A stretch of 14,211 nucleotides of DNA from Bacteroidales bacterium UBA1064. Lineage in GTDB: Bacteria > Bacteroidota > Bacteroidia > Bacteroidales > Tenuifilaceae. The DNA is taken from contig DCDD01000200.1 of NCBI GenBank assembly GCA_002316235.1, forward strand, positions 1 to 14,211, written 5' to 3'. Under the pieces are notes generated by a model. The model was not told where the DNA came from. It was given only the letters and a program-made list of their open reading frames with translations, and did no database searches. Made by a program: the position numbers and the translations under genes. Positions 1 to 6,945 of this stretch are shown here, piece by piece (position 1 is the first letter of the stretch; each line of letters starts with the position of its first letter).

Positions 1-130
1 TGTCCGGCTCCTGACGGATTCCGTAAACTGTCCATCAGCTAATGGGTTTATCCTTAAAGGTTGACGGCTAACATCTCACCGATTGGCCTAGGTACGTCGC
101 TTTCAAAAAAAAGTTATCAACAAAATGCAA

Positions 131-158
131 AAAAGTGGGTAAAAGTGGATAAAAGTGG
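131..158 (+). promoter_or_regulatory. Putative MraZ operator: three AAAAGTGG direct repeats
   Basis: Three perfect copies of AAAAGTGG lie at 131-138, 141-148 and 151-158, with a period of exactly 10 bases, about one helical turn. The array ends 41 bases before the chosen mraZ start. MraZ proteins of other bacteria bind short, regularly spaced direct repeats upstream of their own gene: TGGG boxes every 10 bp in E. coli and AAAGTG-type boxes in mollicutes. The sequence and spacing here fit that scheme closely, so the natural inference is autoregulation of mraZ and the whole dcw cluster. The array is observed; the binding protein is inferred. Confidence 0.75.
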
Positions 159-168
159 TAAAGTATTG

Positions 169-176
169 TATATTTT
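169..176 (+). promoter_or_regulatory. Possible -7 promoter element ahead of mraZ
   Basis: TATATTTT matches seven of eight positions of the Bacteroidota -7 consensus TAnnTTTG. No good TTTG-like -33 box lies 19-21 bases upstream; that place is occupied by the second and third AAAAGTGG repeats. If real, this promoter would start transcription near 178-184 and leave a leader of about 20 bases, and MraZ bound to its repeats would block it. The region is AT-rich, so a chance match is quite possible. Confidence 0.3.
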
Positions 177-199
177 TACCATTTAAATGCCAGCTGGAA

Positions 200-667
200 A
201 TGTCCTCATTCATCGGAGACTACGAGTGTAAGGTTGACGAAAAGGGTAGAATACTCTTTCCTGCATCGCTACGCAAGCAGGTCAAATCTGCGCTGCCCGA
301 CCAGTTTGTTGTGAAGAAGGATATTTACGAAGATTGCCTTACGCTCTACACCATGGAGGAGTGGCAGCGGCAAAACGAAATAATAAGGACGAACACCAAC
401 CCTTACAACCGGGAGCACAACGCTTTTCTTCGGGAGTTTTTCAGGGGAACAGCTGAAATCACGCTCGATTCAAGTGGTAGGCTATTGCTACCAAAGCGAC
501 TGCTCGATATGATTGGAGTGGTACGCGACGTCGTGCTGGCGGGTATGGACGGAAAGGTGGAGGTTTGGGCAAAGGAAAAGTACGAAGGCATACGGCTCGA
601 GTCTGTTCAGTTTGCCAGTCTGGCCGAAAAAATTTTAGGTTCAACAACCATAAGGGATGAGAAATGA
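200..667 (+). CDS. mraZ: Transcriptional regulator MraZ
   Basis: A 155-residue DNA-binding protein of the MraZ family, which forms ring-shaped oligomers and regulates the dcw cluster. It has two SpoVT/AbrB-like halves, each with the family's DxxGR signature: D13-EKGR near the N-terminus and D90-SSGR in the second half, each followed by a proline (P21 and P98). The reading frame is open further upstream to a GTG at 155, but that codon lies inside the third operator repeat and would add 15 residues not seen in the family. The ATG at 200 gives the expected N-terminus MSSFIGDYECK, so it is preferred. No strong Shine-Dalgarno sequence precedes it, as is usual in Bacteroidota. The stop overlaps the rsmH start as ATGA. 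It is the first gene of the block and probably represses its own transcription through the AAAAGTGG repeats. Confidence 0.95.
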   Translation: MSSFIGDYECKVDEKGRILFPASLRKQVKSALPDQFVVKKDIYEDCLTLYTMEEWQRQNEIIRTNTNPYNREHNAFLREFFRGTAEITLDSSGRLLLPKRLLDMIGVVRDVVLAGMDGKVEVWAKEKYEGIRLESVQFASLAEKILGSTTIRDEK

Positions 668-1563
668 CCTACCATGTACCGGTTCTGCTTGCCGAAAGCA
701 TAGAGGGTCTTAACATCAGACCCGATGGCACGTATGTTGACCTCACTTATGGCGGGGGTGGCCATTCCCGCCACATACTTGAGCGACTTGGGAAAAAAGG
801 AAAGCTTTACGCTTTCGATCAGGATGAGGATGCCCTTACAAACGCTTCAGATGATAAACGGTTTACCCTAATCAGGGGAAACTTCAAGTACTTTAGGAAC
901 TTTCTACGGTACTATAATGTCGCTAAAGTTGACGGTATTCTGGCCGATTTGGGAGTTTCATCGTTTCACCTGGATACTCCCGAACGCGGATTTTCGTTCC
1001 GATTCGAGGGACCATTGGATATGCGCATGAACAAGCGGGCCTCACTTACGGCAAAAAAAGTGGTGAACAGCTATAGCATCGAGGAGTTAAGCCTGATTTT
1101 TAACCAGCTTGGTGAGTTACCTGATGGTAGGCGTTATGCCCAGGCCATATACGATGGACGTAAGGTAAAACAGCTGGAAACCATCGAAGAGCTTACACAA
1201 ATTTTGAAACCGCTTGTTCCAGCTAAACTTCAAAATAAGGTTTTGGCCAAAATCTTTCAGGCTTTGCGGATTGAGGTAAACCATGAGCTGGATGCGCTTA
1301 AATTAATGTTGGTTGGCTCTGCTAAATGTCTCGGGAGAGAAGGGCGGTTGGTGGTTATTTCGTACCACTCGCTGGAGGACCGCCTGGTAAAAAACTTTCT
1401 CAAGTTTGGCAATTTTGAGGGAGAGGATAGACCCGATTTAATGGGTAACAGGGTTGTCCCCTTTGAGCAGGTGAACCGGAAGGTAATTGTTCCCTCGTTC
1501 GATGAGATTTCTGCTAACAATAGAGCGCGTAGCGCCAAGTTAAGAATAGGAAGAAGGCTATGA
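664..1563 (+). CDS. rsmH: 16S rRNA (cytosine-1402-N4)-methyltransferase RsmH
   Basis: A 299-residue SAM-dependent methyltransferase (formerly MraW) that N4-methylates C1402 in the decoding centre of 16S rRNA, in the cytoplasm. The SAM-binding segment shows D26-LTYGGGGHS-35 followed by FDQD at 51-54. LADLGVSS (93-100), the PLDMRM segment (117-122) and SYHSLEDR (233-240) are all RsmH hallmarks. The middle part, roughly 125-215, is the helical insertion domain. The C-terminus carries the conserved NNRARSAKLR motif. Length is near the usual 300-315 residues, and no key motif is missing. It overlaps mraZ upstream and the ftsL-like gene downstream by four bases each, implying translational coupling. 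The mraZ-rsmH pair opens most dcw clusters. Confidence 0.97.
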   Translation: MTYHVPVLLAESIEGLNIRPDGTYVDLTYGGGGHSRHILERLGKKGKLYAFDQDEDALTNASDDKRFTLIRGNFKYFRNFLRYYNVAKVDGILADLGVSSFHLDTPERGFSFRFEGPLDMRMNKRASLTAKKVVNSYSIEELSLIFNQLGELPDGRRYAQAIYDGRKVKQLETIEELTQILKPLVPAKLQNKVLAKIFQALRIEVNHELDALKLMLVGSAKCLGREGRLVVISYHSLEDRLVKNFLKFGNFEGEDRPDLMGNRVVPFEQVNRKVIVPSFDEISANNRARSAKLRIGRRL

Positions 1564-1931
1564 GTGTAAGTGGCGAAACTGAAGAATTTGTTGACATTCA
1601 ACCTGAAAAACCCAGGGAAAAGAAGGGTTATCGGTTTAAGGACTTTTTAAGTGGGCGGATTCTCACCCATGAGAATGTTTCGTCACAGCTGCCCTACATA
1701 CTTTTTTTGGTTCTCCTTGCCGTAATCTACATAGGCAATAGCTACCGGAATAACCAGCTGTTGCGAAACGAGCAAAAAATTAAAAATGAAGTAAAAAACC
1801 TCAGGGCAGAATCCATTACAACTGCGGCCAAGTACATGTCAGTAAGCCGTCAGTCGGAGGTGGTAAAACTTGTTGAAATTAAGGGGCTGGGGCTTGAGGA
1901 GTCCACCATCCCCCCTAAAAAAATTGATTAG
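1560..1931 (+). CDS. ftsL: FtsL-like bitopic cell-division protein
   Basis: A 123-residue protein with FtsL architecture: a charged cytoplasmic tail of about 43 residues, one membrane segment around 44-61 (LPYILFLVLLAVIYIGN), then a short extracytoplasmic part starting with a hydrophilic stretch that could form a coiled coil (about 64-105). FtsL sequences diverge too far for motif-level proof. The call rests on topology, size and position between rsmH and ftsI, where Bacteroidota place their FtsL-like gene. Its expected role is in the periplasmic scaffold that activates FtsW-FtsI, normally with an FtsB-type partner encoded elsewhere. The extracytoplasmic part is about 60 residues. The start overlaps the rsmH stop as ATGA. 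Confidence 0.85.
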   Translation: MSVSGETEEFVDIQPEKPREKKGYRFKDFLSGRILTHENVSSQLPYILFLVLLAVIYIGNSYRNNQLLRNEQKIKNEVKNLRAESITTAAKYMSVSRQSEVVKLVEIKGLGLEESTIPPKKID

Positions 1932-1950
1932 CCAAAAGTAGCCTGCAGGT

Positions 1951-4074
1951 ATGTCGATTAAGAAGGACATAGTAACCCGAATTACAGTAGTTTACATTCT
2001 ATTCGCACTGCTGGGCGTTGGTATTTTTGTTAAAATCATCTACATACAATTTGTTGAGGGGTCGAAGCTTAGGGAAAAGGCCAAAGCCATAACCTACAGG
2101 GATATTATTGTGGAACCTAACCGGGGTGATATTCTGGCATCGGACGGGAGAGTGCTGGCCACTTCTGTTCCCTACTACGATATTCGGATGGATTTGGCAG
2201 CCAGTGGGTTGTCCGATCAGGTATTTTTCTCAAATATTGATTCTCTGGCTATTTGCCTATCCCGATTTTTTGGTGATCGTTCAAAATACGCATATCGTTC
2301 GGAGCTGGTTAACGCTCGCAAGTATGCCCATAACAAGCGATTCTACCCAATTGCCCCGCGCAGGGTGAACTACATGGAGCTGCAAACTATAAAAACATTT
2401 CCGTTGTTTCGACTGGGTGAAAATAAAGGTGGGTTTATCGCAGTTCAGGCTAACCGGCGAATTCTGCCACACTCCAAAATGGCTGCACGCACCATAGGAG
2501 GTGTCAACCAGACTGGTGTTGCCGTAGGCATTGAGGGAGCATTCGACTATGCACTTAAGGGTAAGGCAGGGCTTAAGGTGCATGAACGTATTCCTGGGAA
2601 TAGTTGGGTTGAGGTGAAAAGTATGAACCAGATAGACCCGGAGGATGGTTGTGATGTGGTTACCACCATTGATGTTGCCCTACAGGATGTTGCTGAAGCG
2701 GCACTTCGTAAACACCTTGGAAATCACGATGCCGACCATGGTTGCGCTGTTCTCATGGAGGTATCAACCGGCGATATTAAGGCAATTGCAAATCTTAAGC
2801 GCAACGAGGATGGTACCTACTCTGAGGTTTACAACTACGCCATTGGCGAAAGTACTGAGCCCGGCTCCACCATTAAAATAGCTACCCTCATTAACCTGCT
2901 GGAAGATGGCTTTGTTGAATTGAACGATACGGTTAACACCGGCAACGGCAAGTTGCGGATGTACGACCGCATAATTACCGACAGCAAGGAGGGGGGGCAT
3001 GGTAAAATTTCGGTTAAGGAGGTGTTTGAAGTTTCATCAAACGTTGGAGTGGCCAAGCTGGTTACCAAGTACTATAGGGGAAAGGAAAGTCATTATGTTG
3101 ACAGGCTCTACTCCATGAAGCTCAACCAACCCTTAGGAATTGGCATTCCGGGCGAGGCTAGCCCACAGATCAAGTACCCCACCGACAGGTACTGGTCGGG
3201 GATGTCGTTACCAATGATGAGCATAGGGTACGAGCTCAAGCTTACACCGCTTCAAATTCTTACCTTTTACAATGCTATTGCCAACGACGGGAGAATGGTT
3301 AAGCCAAGGCTGGTTAAGTCGCTAGAGCGACACGGAATGGTTGTACAAACCTTCTCGCCCGAAGTTATCAACCCCTCCATTTGCAGCAGGTCAACCCTCC
3401 GAAAGGTGAACGAGGTGCTGGAAGGGGTAGTTGAGAGCGGCACTGCCCAGAATCTTAAAAGTACTCCCTATAAAATTGCAGGCAAAACGGGAACAGCACA
3501 GCTTGCCAAGGGGCGAAGGGGCTACAAAATTGGCGGTAGCGTTAGCTATCAGGCATCGTTTGTGGGTTATTTTCCTTCGGACAAGCCTAGATATTCCTGC
3601 ATAGTAGTGGTTAACGCACCTTCGCAGAATATCTACTATGGAAACCTGGTTGCCGGGCCAATATTTAAGGAAATTTCCGACAAGGTGTATGCTACCACGC
3701 CCGATTGGTTCAGGGAGATTGATAACGGTGGAAGCCTAAAGGAGCTCCCCGAATCTAAATCAACCCGATTGGTAATGCTAAAGGAAATATTGAAGCAGCT
3801 CGATGTGCCTTATCAAATTGCTAACAGTAAAGCTGAATGGGTTTCAACCAAACGCGATAGCAACGAGATTGCGCTTAACACGCTTAGTTTTTCATCAAAA
3901 GCTGTTCCGTCGGTTGTTGGGATGGGGCTTAGGGATGCAATTTTTCTTCTCGAAAACACCGGGTTGCATGTTAGCTTTAACGGGAGGGGTACTGTTCGTT
4001 CGCAATCCATTGCCCCGGGAACAGCCATTAAGCGGGGAAGCAACATCAACCTTGAACTTAGTATGAGCAATTAG
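1951..4074 (+). CDS. ftsI: Septal peptidoglycan transpeptidase FtsI (PBP3-type) with PASTA domain
   Basis: A 707-residue class B penicillin-binding protein that cross-links septal peptidoglycan with FtsW. A short cytoplasmic start is followed by one membrane anchor (about 11-32). The non-catalytic pedestal domain runs to about residue 230, and the transpeptidase domain from about 240 to 580. The three active-site motifs are intact: S306-TIK (nucleophile S306, K309), S362-S-N and K512-TGT. After a linker of about 70 residues there is one PASTA domain, about 651-704, beginning AVPSVVGMGLRDA. A PASTA-ended PBP of about 700 residues is typical of Bacteroidota and larger than the 588-residue E. 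coli FtsI. The gene starts 19 bases after ftsL-like and ends 12 bases before murE, with no recognisable Shine-Dalgarno sequence at the latter. The septal role is inferred from dcw position, since the sequence alone shows only a class B PBP. Confidence 0.95.
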   Translation: MSIKKDIVTRITVVYILFALLGVGIFVKIIYIQFVEGSKLREKAKAITYRDIIVEPNRGDILASDGRVLATSVPYYDIRMDLAASGLSDQVFFSNIDSLAICLSRFFGDRSKYAYRSELVNARKYAHNKRFYPIAPRRVNYMELQTIKTFPLFRLGENKGGFIAVQANRRILPHSKMAARTIGGVNQTGVAVGIEGAFDYALKGKAGLKVHERIPGNSWVEVKSMNQIDPEDGCDVVTTIDVALQDVAEAALRKHLGNHDADHGCAVLMEVSTGDIKAIANLKRNEDGTYSEVYNYAIGESTEPGSTIKIATLINLLEDGFVELNDTVNTGNGKLRMYDRIITDSKEGGHGKISVKEVFEVSSNVGVAKLVTKYYRGKESHYVDRLYSMKLNQPLGIGIPGEASPQIKYPTDRYWSGMSLPMMSIGYELKLTPLQILTFYNAIANDGRMVKPRLVKSLERHGMVVQTFSPEVINPSICSRSTLRKVNEVLEGVVESGTAQNLKSTPYKIAGKTGTAQLAKGRRGYKIGGSVSYQASFVGYFPSDKPRYSCIVVVNAPSQNIYYGNLVAGPIFKEISDKVYATTPDWFREIDNGGSLKELPESKSTRLVMLKEILKQLDVPYQIANSKAEWVSTKRDSNEIALNTLSFSSKAVPSVVGMGLRDAIFLLENTGLHVSFNGRGTVRSQSIAPGTAIKRGSNINLELSMSN

Positions 4075-4086
4075 AATTTATATATC

Positions 4087-5553
4087 ATGGCAGTAGGCTT
4101 AACTAAAATATTACCAAAAGCGCTTGTCAACGAAGTAGTTGGAAACCCCGATATCGAGGTGGAACAGCTAACCTTCAACTCGAGGGTTGCCGGGGCCAAC
4201 TCTTGCTTTTTTGCCATAAGGGGAACTCAGGCTGATGGGCACCGGTTCATCCCTCAAGCAGTCGAAAACGGGGCTTCAGCTATTGTGTGCGAAGCAATGC
4301 CCGTTAACTTTGCCCCAAATGTTACATACGTTAGGGTTTCGGATTCCTCGGAAGCCCTGGGGCTAATGGCTTCTGCATTCTACGGTAACCCGTCGTCGAA
4401 CCTTAAGCTGGTAGGTGTTACCGGAACCAATGGTAAAACCACCACGGCAACTCTACTTTACCGAATTGTTGGGATGCTGGGATTTAAGGCAGGCTTGCTC
4501 TCAACAGTGGTGAACCAAGTGGTAGACGAGCAAATACCCACAACGCATACAACTCCCGACCCAATTGAATTGAACAGGTTACTACGCCGTATGGTTGATG
4601 CGGGGTGTAGCTACTGCTTCATGGAGGTAAGCTCACATGCCGTTGTGCAGAAAAGGATTGCCGGCCTTACTTTTGCCGGCGGAATATTCACCAACATTAC
4701 CCACGATCATCTCGACTACCATAAAACATTTGACGAGTACATCAGGGCTAAAAAAATGTTCTTCGATCAGCTGCCTTCCGAATCATTTGCCCTGGTTAAT
4801 GCCGACGATCGGAATGGAATGGTCATGGTTCAGAACACCAAAGCCAAAGTCTCTACTTACGCCCTTCACTCCATTGCCGATTTCCGCTGCAGGGTGGTTG
4901 AAAGCCACTTCGATGGAATGCTGCTGAATATGGATGGGCTGGAGGTTTGGACCCGGCTTATCGGTGAGTTTAACGCCTATAACCTGCTGGCTATTTATGC
5001 CTCGCTTTTGCTACTTGGGTTTGACAAAACCGATGTATTGCTCCAGCTAAGCATGGTTAATTCGGTTAGCGGCCGCTTTGAGTATGTTAGCTCAAGTGGC
5101 GGTATCACCGCAGTGGTGGACTATGCCCACACCCCCGATGCTCTGGTTAACGTAATTGAAACTATAAAAAAGATTAAGAGTAGCGGACAACGGCTTATAA
5201 CGGTGGTCGGGGCTGGTGGAAACCGCGATAAGACTAAGAGACCTGTCATGGCAAGAGTGGCTGTTCAGAACAGCGACTTGGTCATTCTTACTTCCGATAA
5301 TCCCCGTTTTGAGGAGCCCGAGGATATTATTAATGATATGAAGGCCGGTGTTGATGAGGAGTTTACCAAGAAGCTAGTTACCATTGTAGATAGACATGAA
5401 GCCATCAGGACGGCATGCCTGCTGGCCAACAAGGAAGACATCATTCTGGTTGCAGGCAAAGGCCATGAAAACTATCAGGAGGTTAAAGGGGTAAAGCACC
5501 ACTTTGACGATAAGGAAGTTTTAGCTGAAATATTTAACGAGCTGCATATATGA
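4087..5553 (+). CDS. murE: UDP-MurNAc-tripeptide synthetase MurE (meso-diaminopimelate type)
   Basis: A 488-residue cytoplasmic Mur ligase that uses ATP to add the third amino acid to UDP-MurNAc-L-Ala-D-Glu. The N-terminal UDP-binding domain covers about 1-105. The central ATPase domain carries the P-loop G113-TNGKTT (K117) and the lysine expected to be carbamylated in RAKKMF (K222). The C-terminal domain contains D404-NPR, the motif that reads meso-diaminopimelate in Gram-negative MurE enzymes; lysine-adding enzymes differ at the arginine. So the cell wall is predicted to be meso-DAP type. Length matches the family (about 490 residues). The stop overlaps the mraY start as ATGA. The upstream gap is only AT-rich sequence. 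Confidence 0.97.
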   Translation: MAVGLTKILPKALVNEVVGNPDIEVEQLTFNSRVAGANSCFFAIRGTQADGHRFIPQAVENGASAIVCEAMPVNFAPNVTYVRVSDSSEALGLMASAFYGNPSSNLKLVGVTGTNGKTTTATLLYRIVGMLGFKAGLLSTVVNQVVDEQIPTTHTTPDPIELNRLLRRMVDAGCSYCFMEVSSHAVVQKRIAGLTFAGGIFTNITHDHLDYHKTFDEYIRAKKMFFDQLPSESFALVNADDRNGMVMVQNTKAKVSTYALHSIADFRCRVVESHFDGMLLNMDGLEVWTRLIGEFNAYNLLAIYASLLLLGFDKTDVLLQLSMVNSVSGRFEYVSSSGGITAVVDYAHTPDALVNVIETIKKIKSSGQRLITVVGAGGNRDKTKRPVMARVAVQNSDLVILTSDNPRFEEPEDIINDMKAGVDEEFTKKLVTIVDRHEAIRTACLLANKEDIILVAGKGHENYQEVKGVKHHFDDKEVLAEIFNELHI

Positions 5554-6794
5554 TTTACTACCTGGTACAGTACATTCAAAAGCAATTCGATTTCCCCGGA
5601 GCCGGTCTTTTCCGCTACATTTCGTTCCGCTCGGCCCTGGCTTTTATCCTGTCCCTTCTTTTTGCCCTTTTCATTGGCAAGCGAATCATCAGGTACCTGC
5701 AACGAAAGCAGATTGGTGAGGAGATACGCAACCTTGGGCTTGAGGGGCAGCTGCAGAAAAAGGGAACACCCACCATGGGGGGAATCATCGTCATTGCTGC
5801 CACCCTGATCTCGGTTCTGCTTTTTGCCGATCTCCTTAACATTTACATCATCATAATGCTGGTGACCACCGTTTGGATGGGTGCAGTTGGCTTTACCGAC
5901 GACTATATCAAAGTATTCCTGAAAAACAAGGATGGCCTTTCGGGTAAGTTCAAAATTTTAGGACAAGTTCTACTAGGGCTATTTGTTGGTCTCACTATGT
6001 GGCTCAGCCCCGACATTATGATTCGCGACCATGTAAGACCAAATATTCAAAGCGAAGTGGTGGTTACCTCGGAGTACTCCGGTTCGGAACCCGTTAGCGT
6101 TAGTAAGGGCAAAAAAACAACCCAAACCACCATACCCTTCTTTAAGAACAACGAGTTTGACTACGCGTACCTAAACCCTTTCAAGGGGAAGTGGCGCGAT
6201 GCCATCACCTGGACTATCTTCATTGTAGTTGTTATTTTCATTATTACTGCAGTTTCAAATGGCACAAACCTCACCGATGGGCTTGACGGGCTGGCTACTG
6301 GCGTTTCGGCAATGAATGCCACCACACTTGGGGTTTTTGCCTACCTCTCGGGTAACGTTATTTACTCTGAGTATCTCAACATCATGTATATACCGCACAT
6401 TAGTGAGTTGGTTGTTTTCATGAGCGCGCTCATAGGGGCGCTTATTGGATTTCTCTGGTACAACAGCTACCCCGCCCAGGTGTTTATGGGCGATACCGGG
6501 AGCCTTACCATAGGTGGCATTATAGCCGTTTATGCCATTGTTGTTCGTAAGGAACTCCTGCTGCCCATACTCTGTGGAATCTTTCTGGTTGAAGCGCTTT
6601 CAGTTCTCATCCAGGTCAGCTACTTTAAGGTTACCCGGAAAATTTACGGGGAGGGACGAAGGGTATTTCTCATGTCGCCTCTCCACCACCACTACCAGAA
6701 AAAGGGTTATGCCGAACCTAAAATTGTTACCAGGTTTTGGATTATAAGCATGTTGCTGGCTGTTATCACCGTGGTAACTTTAAAAATCAGGTAG
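5550..6794 (+). CDS. mraY: Phospho-MurNAc-pentapeptide translocase MraY
   Basis: A 414-residue integral membrane enzyme that transfers phospho-MurNAc-pentapeptide from UDP to undecaprenyl phosphate, making lipid I on the inner face of the cytoplasmic membrane. About ten membrane segments are visible. The family motifs are present in order: TPTMGGI, the DD pair D117-D118 in GFTDDY, NGTNLTDGLDGLATG, FMGDTGSL and the PLHHHYQKKG loop. It is about 54 residues longer than E. coli MraY (360). Much of the excess is a polar segment at about 152-192, just before TTIPFFK, in the region between membrane helices 4 and 5 that faces the periplasm in solved MraY structures. Enlargement here is seen in other Bacteroidota MraY proteins. 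The gene overlaps murE by four bases. Confidence 0.97.
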   Translation: MIYYLVQYIQKQFDFPGAGLFRYISFRSALAFILSLLFALFIGKRIIRYLQRKQIGEEIRNLGLEGQLQKKGTPTMGGIIVIAATLISVLLFADLLNIYIIIMLVTTVWMGAVGFTDDYIKVFLKNKDGLSGKFKILGQVLLGLFVGLTMWLSPDIMIRDHVRPNIQSEVVVTSEYSGSEPVSVSKGKKTTQTTIPFFKNNEFDYAYLNPFKGKWRDAITWTIFIVVVIFIITAVSNGTNLTDGLDGLATGVSAMNATTLGVFAYLSGNVIYSEYLNIMYIPHISELVVFMSALIGALIGFLWYNSYPAQVFMGDTGSLTIGGIIAVYAIVVRKELLLPILCGIFLVEALSVLIQVSYFKVTRKIYGEGRRVFLMSPLHHHYQKKGYAEPKIVTRFWIISMLLAVITVVTLKIR

Positions 6795-6798
6795 CTAT

Positions 6799-6945
6799 AT
6801 GTGTTTAGCTGGTGCAAATATGGGGCTAAATGGTATCATACGGTATAAAAAGGTTAACGTAGGGAGGATACCCTACAATTGGCTACCGTGGCAGATGGCT
6901 GCAGCTAGCCGGAAACGAATGAATACAAATATTTCTTTAAAATGA
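6799..6945 (+). CDS. Possible small ORF (48 residues) between mraY and murD
   Basis: The gap between mraY and murD is open in one frame from an ATG four bases after the mraY stop to a TGA that overlaps the murD start as ATGA, the same junction used by mraZ/rsmH, rsmH/ftsL-like and murE/mraY. An AGGT lies six bases before the ATG, while murD has no visible ribosome-binding site, so coupling is conceivable. The peptide begins MCLAGANMGLNGIIRYKK. It has eight Lys/Arg and no Asp or Glu, and no clear membrane segment, signal peptide or known motif. A random 48-codon open frame is not rare at this base composition, and an inverted repeat (6859-6876) lies inside it, so a noncoding leader is equally possible. 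No function is proposed. Confidence 0.3.
   Translation: MCLAGANMGLNGIIRYKKVNVGRIPYNWLPWQMAAASRKRMNTNISLK
6859..6876. repeat. Inverted repeat GTAGGG / CCCTAC between mraY and murD
   Basis: GTAGGG at 6859-6864 is matched exactly by CCCTAC at 6871-6876 across a six-base loop. No T-run follows, so this is not a typical intrinsic terminator, and stopping transcription here would separate murD from its operon. It could be an mRNA hairpin ahead of murD, a protein site, or chance. Confidence 0.45.

Noticed and set aside
1..42. Possible gene ends or starts at the left edge: open frames to a TAA at 40-42 and a TGA at 62-64 on +, and a frame from an ATG at 35 running off the edge on -
   Set aside because: Each is only 11-20 codons inside the window with no recognisable family sequence, so an upstream gene can neither be shown nor excluded.
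114..122. TTATCAACA, one base from the DnaA box TTATCCACA
   Set aside because: A single imperfect box in an AT-rich leader, without a cluster of boxes or a neighbouring dnaA gene, is expected by chance.
155..199. N-terminal extension of mraZ from a GTG at 155
   Set aside because: The GTG lies inside the third operator repeat and the extra residues do not fit the family; the ATG at 200 restores the normal N-terminus.
1257..1601. 114-residue open frame on the minus strand across the rsmH/ftsL-like junction
   Set aside because: It is antisense to conserved rsmH codons and shows no recognisable domain.
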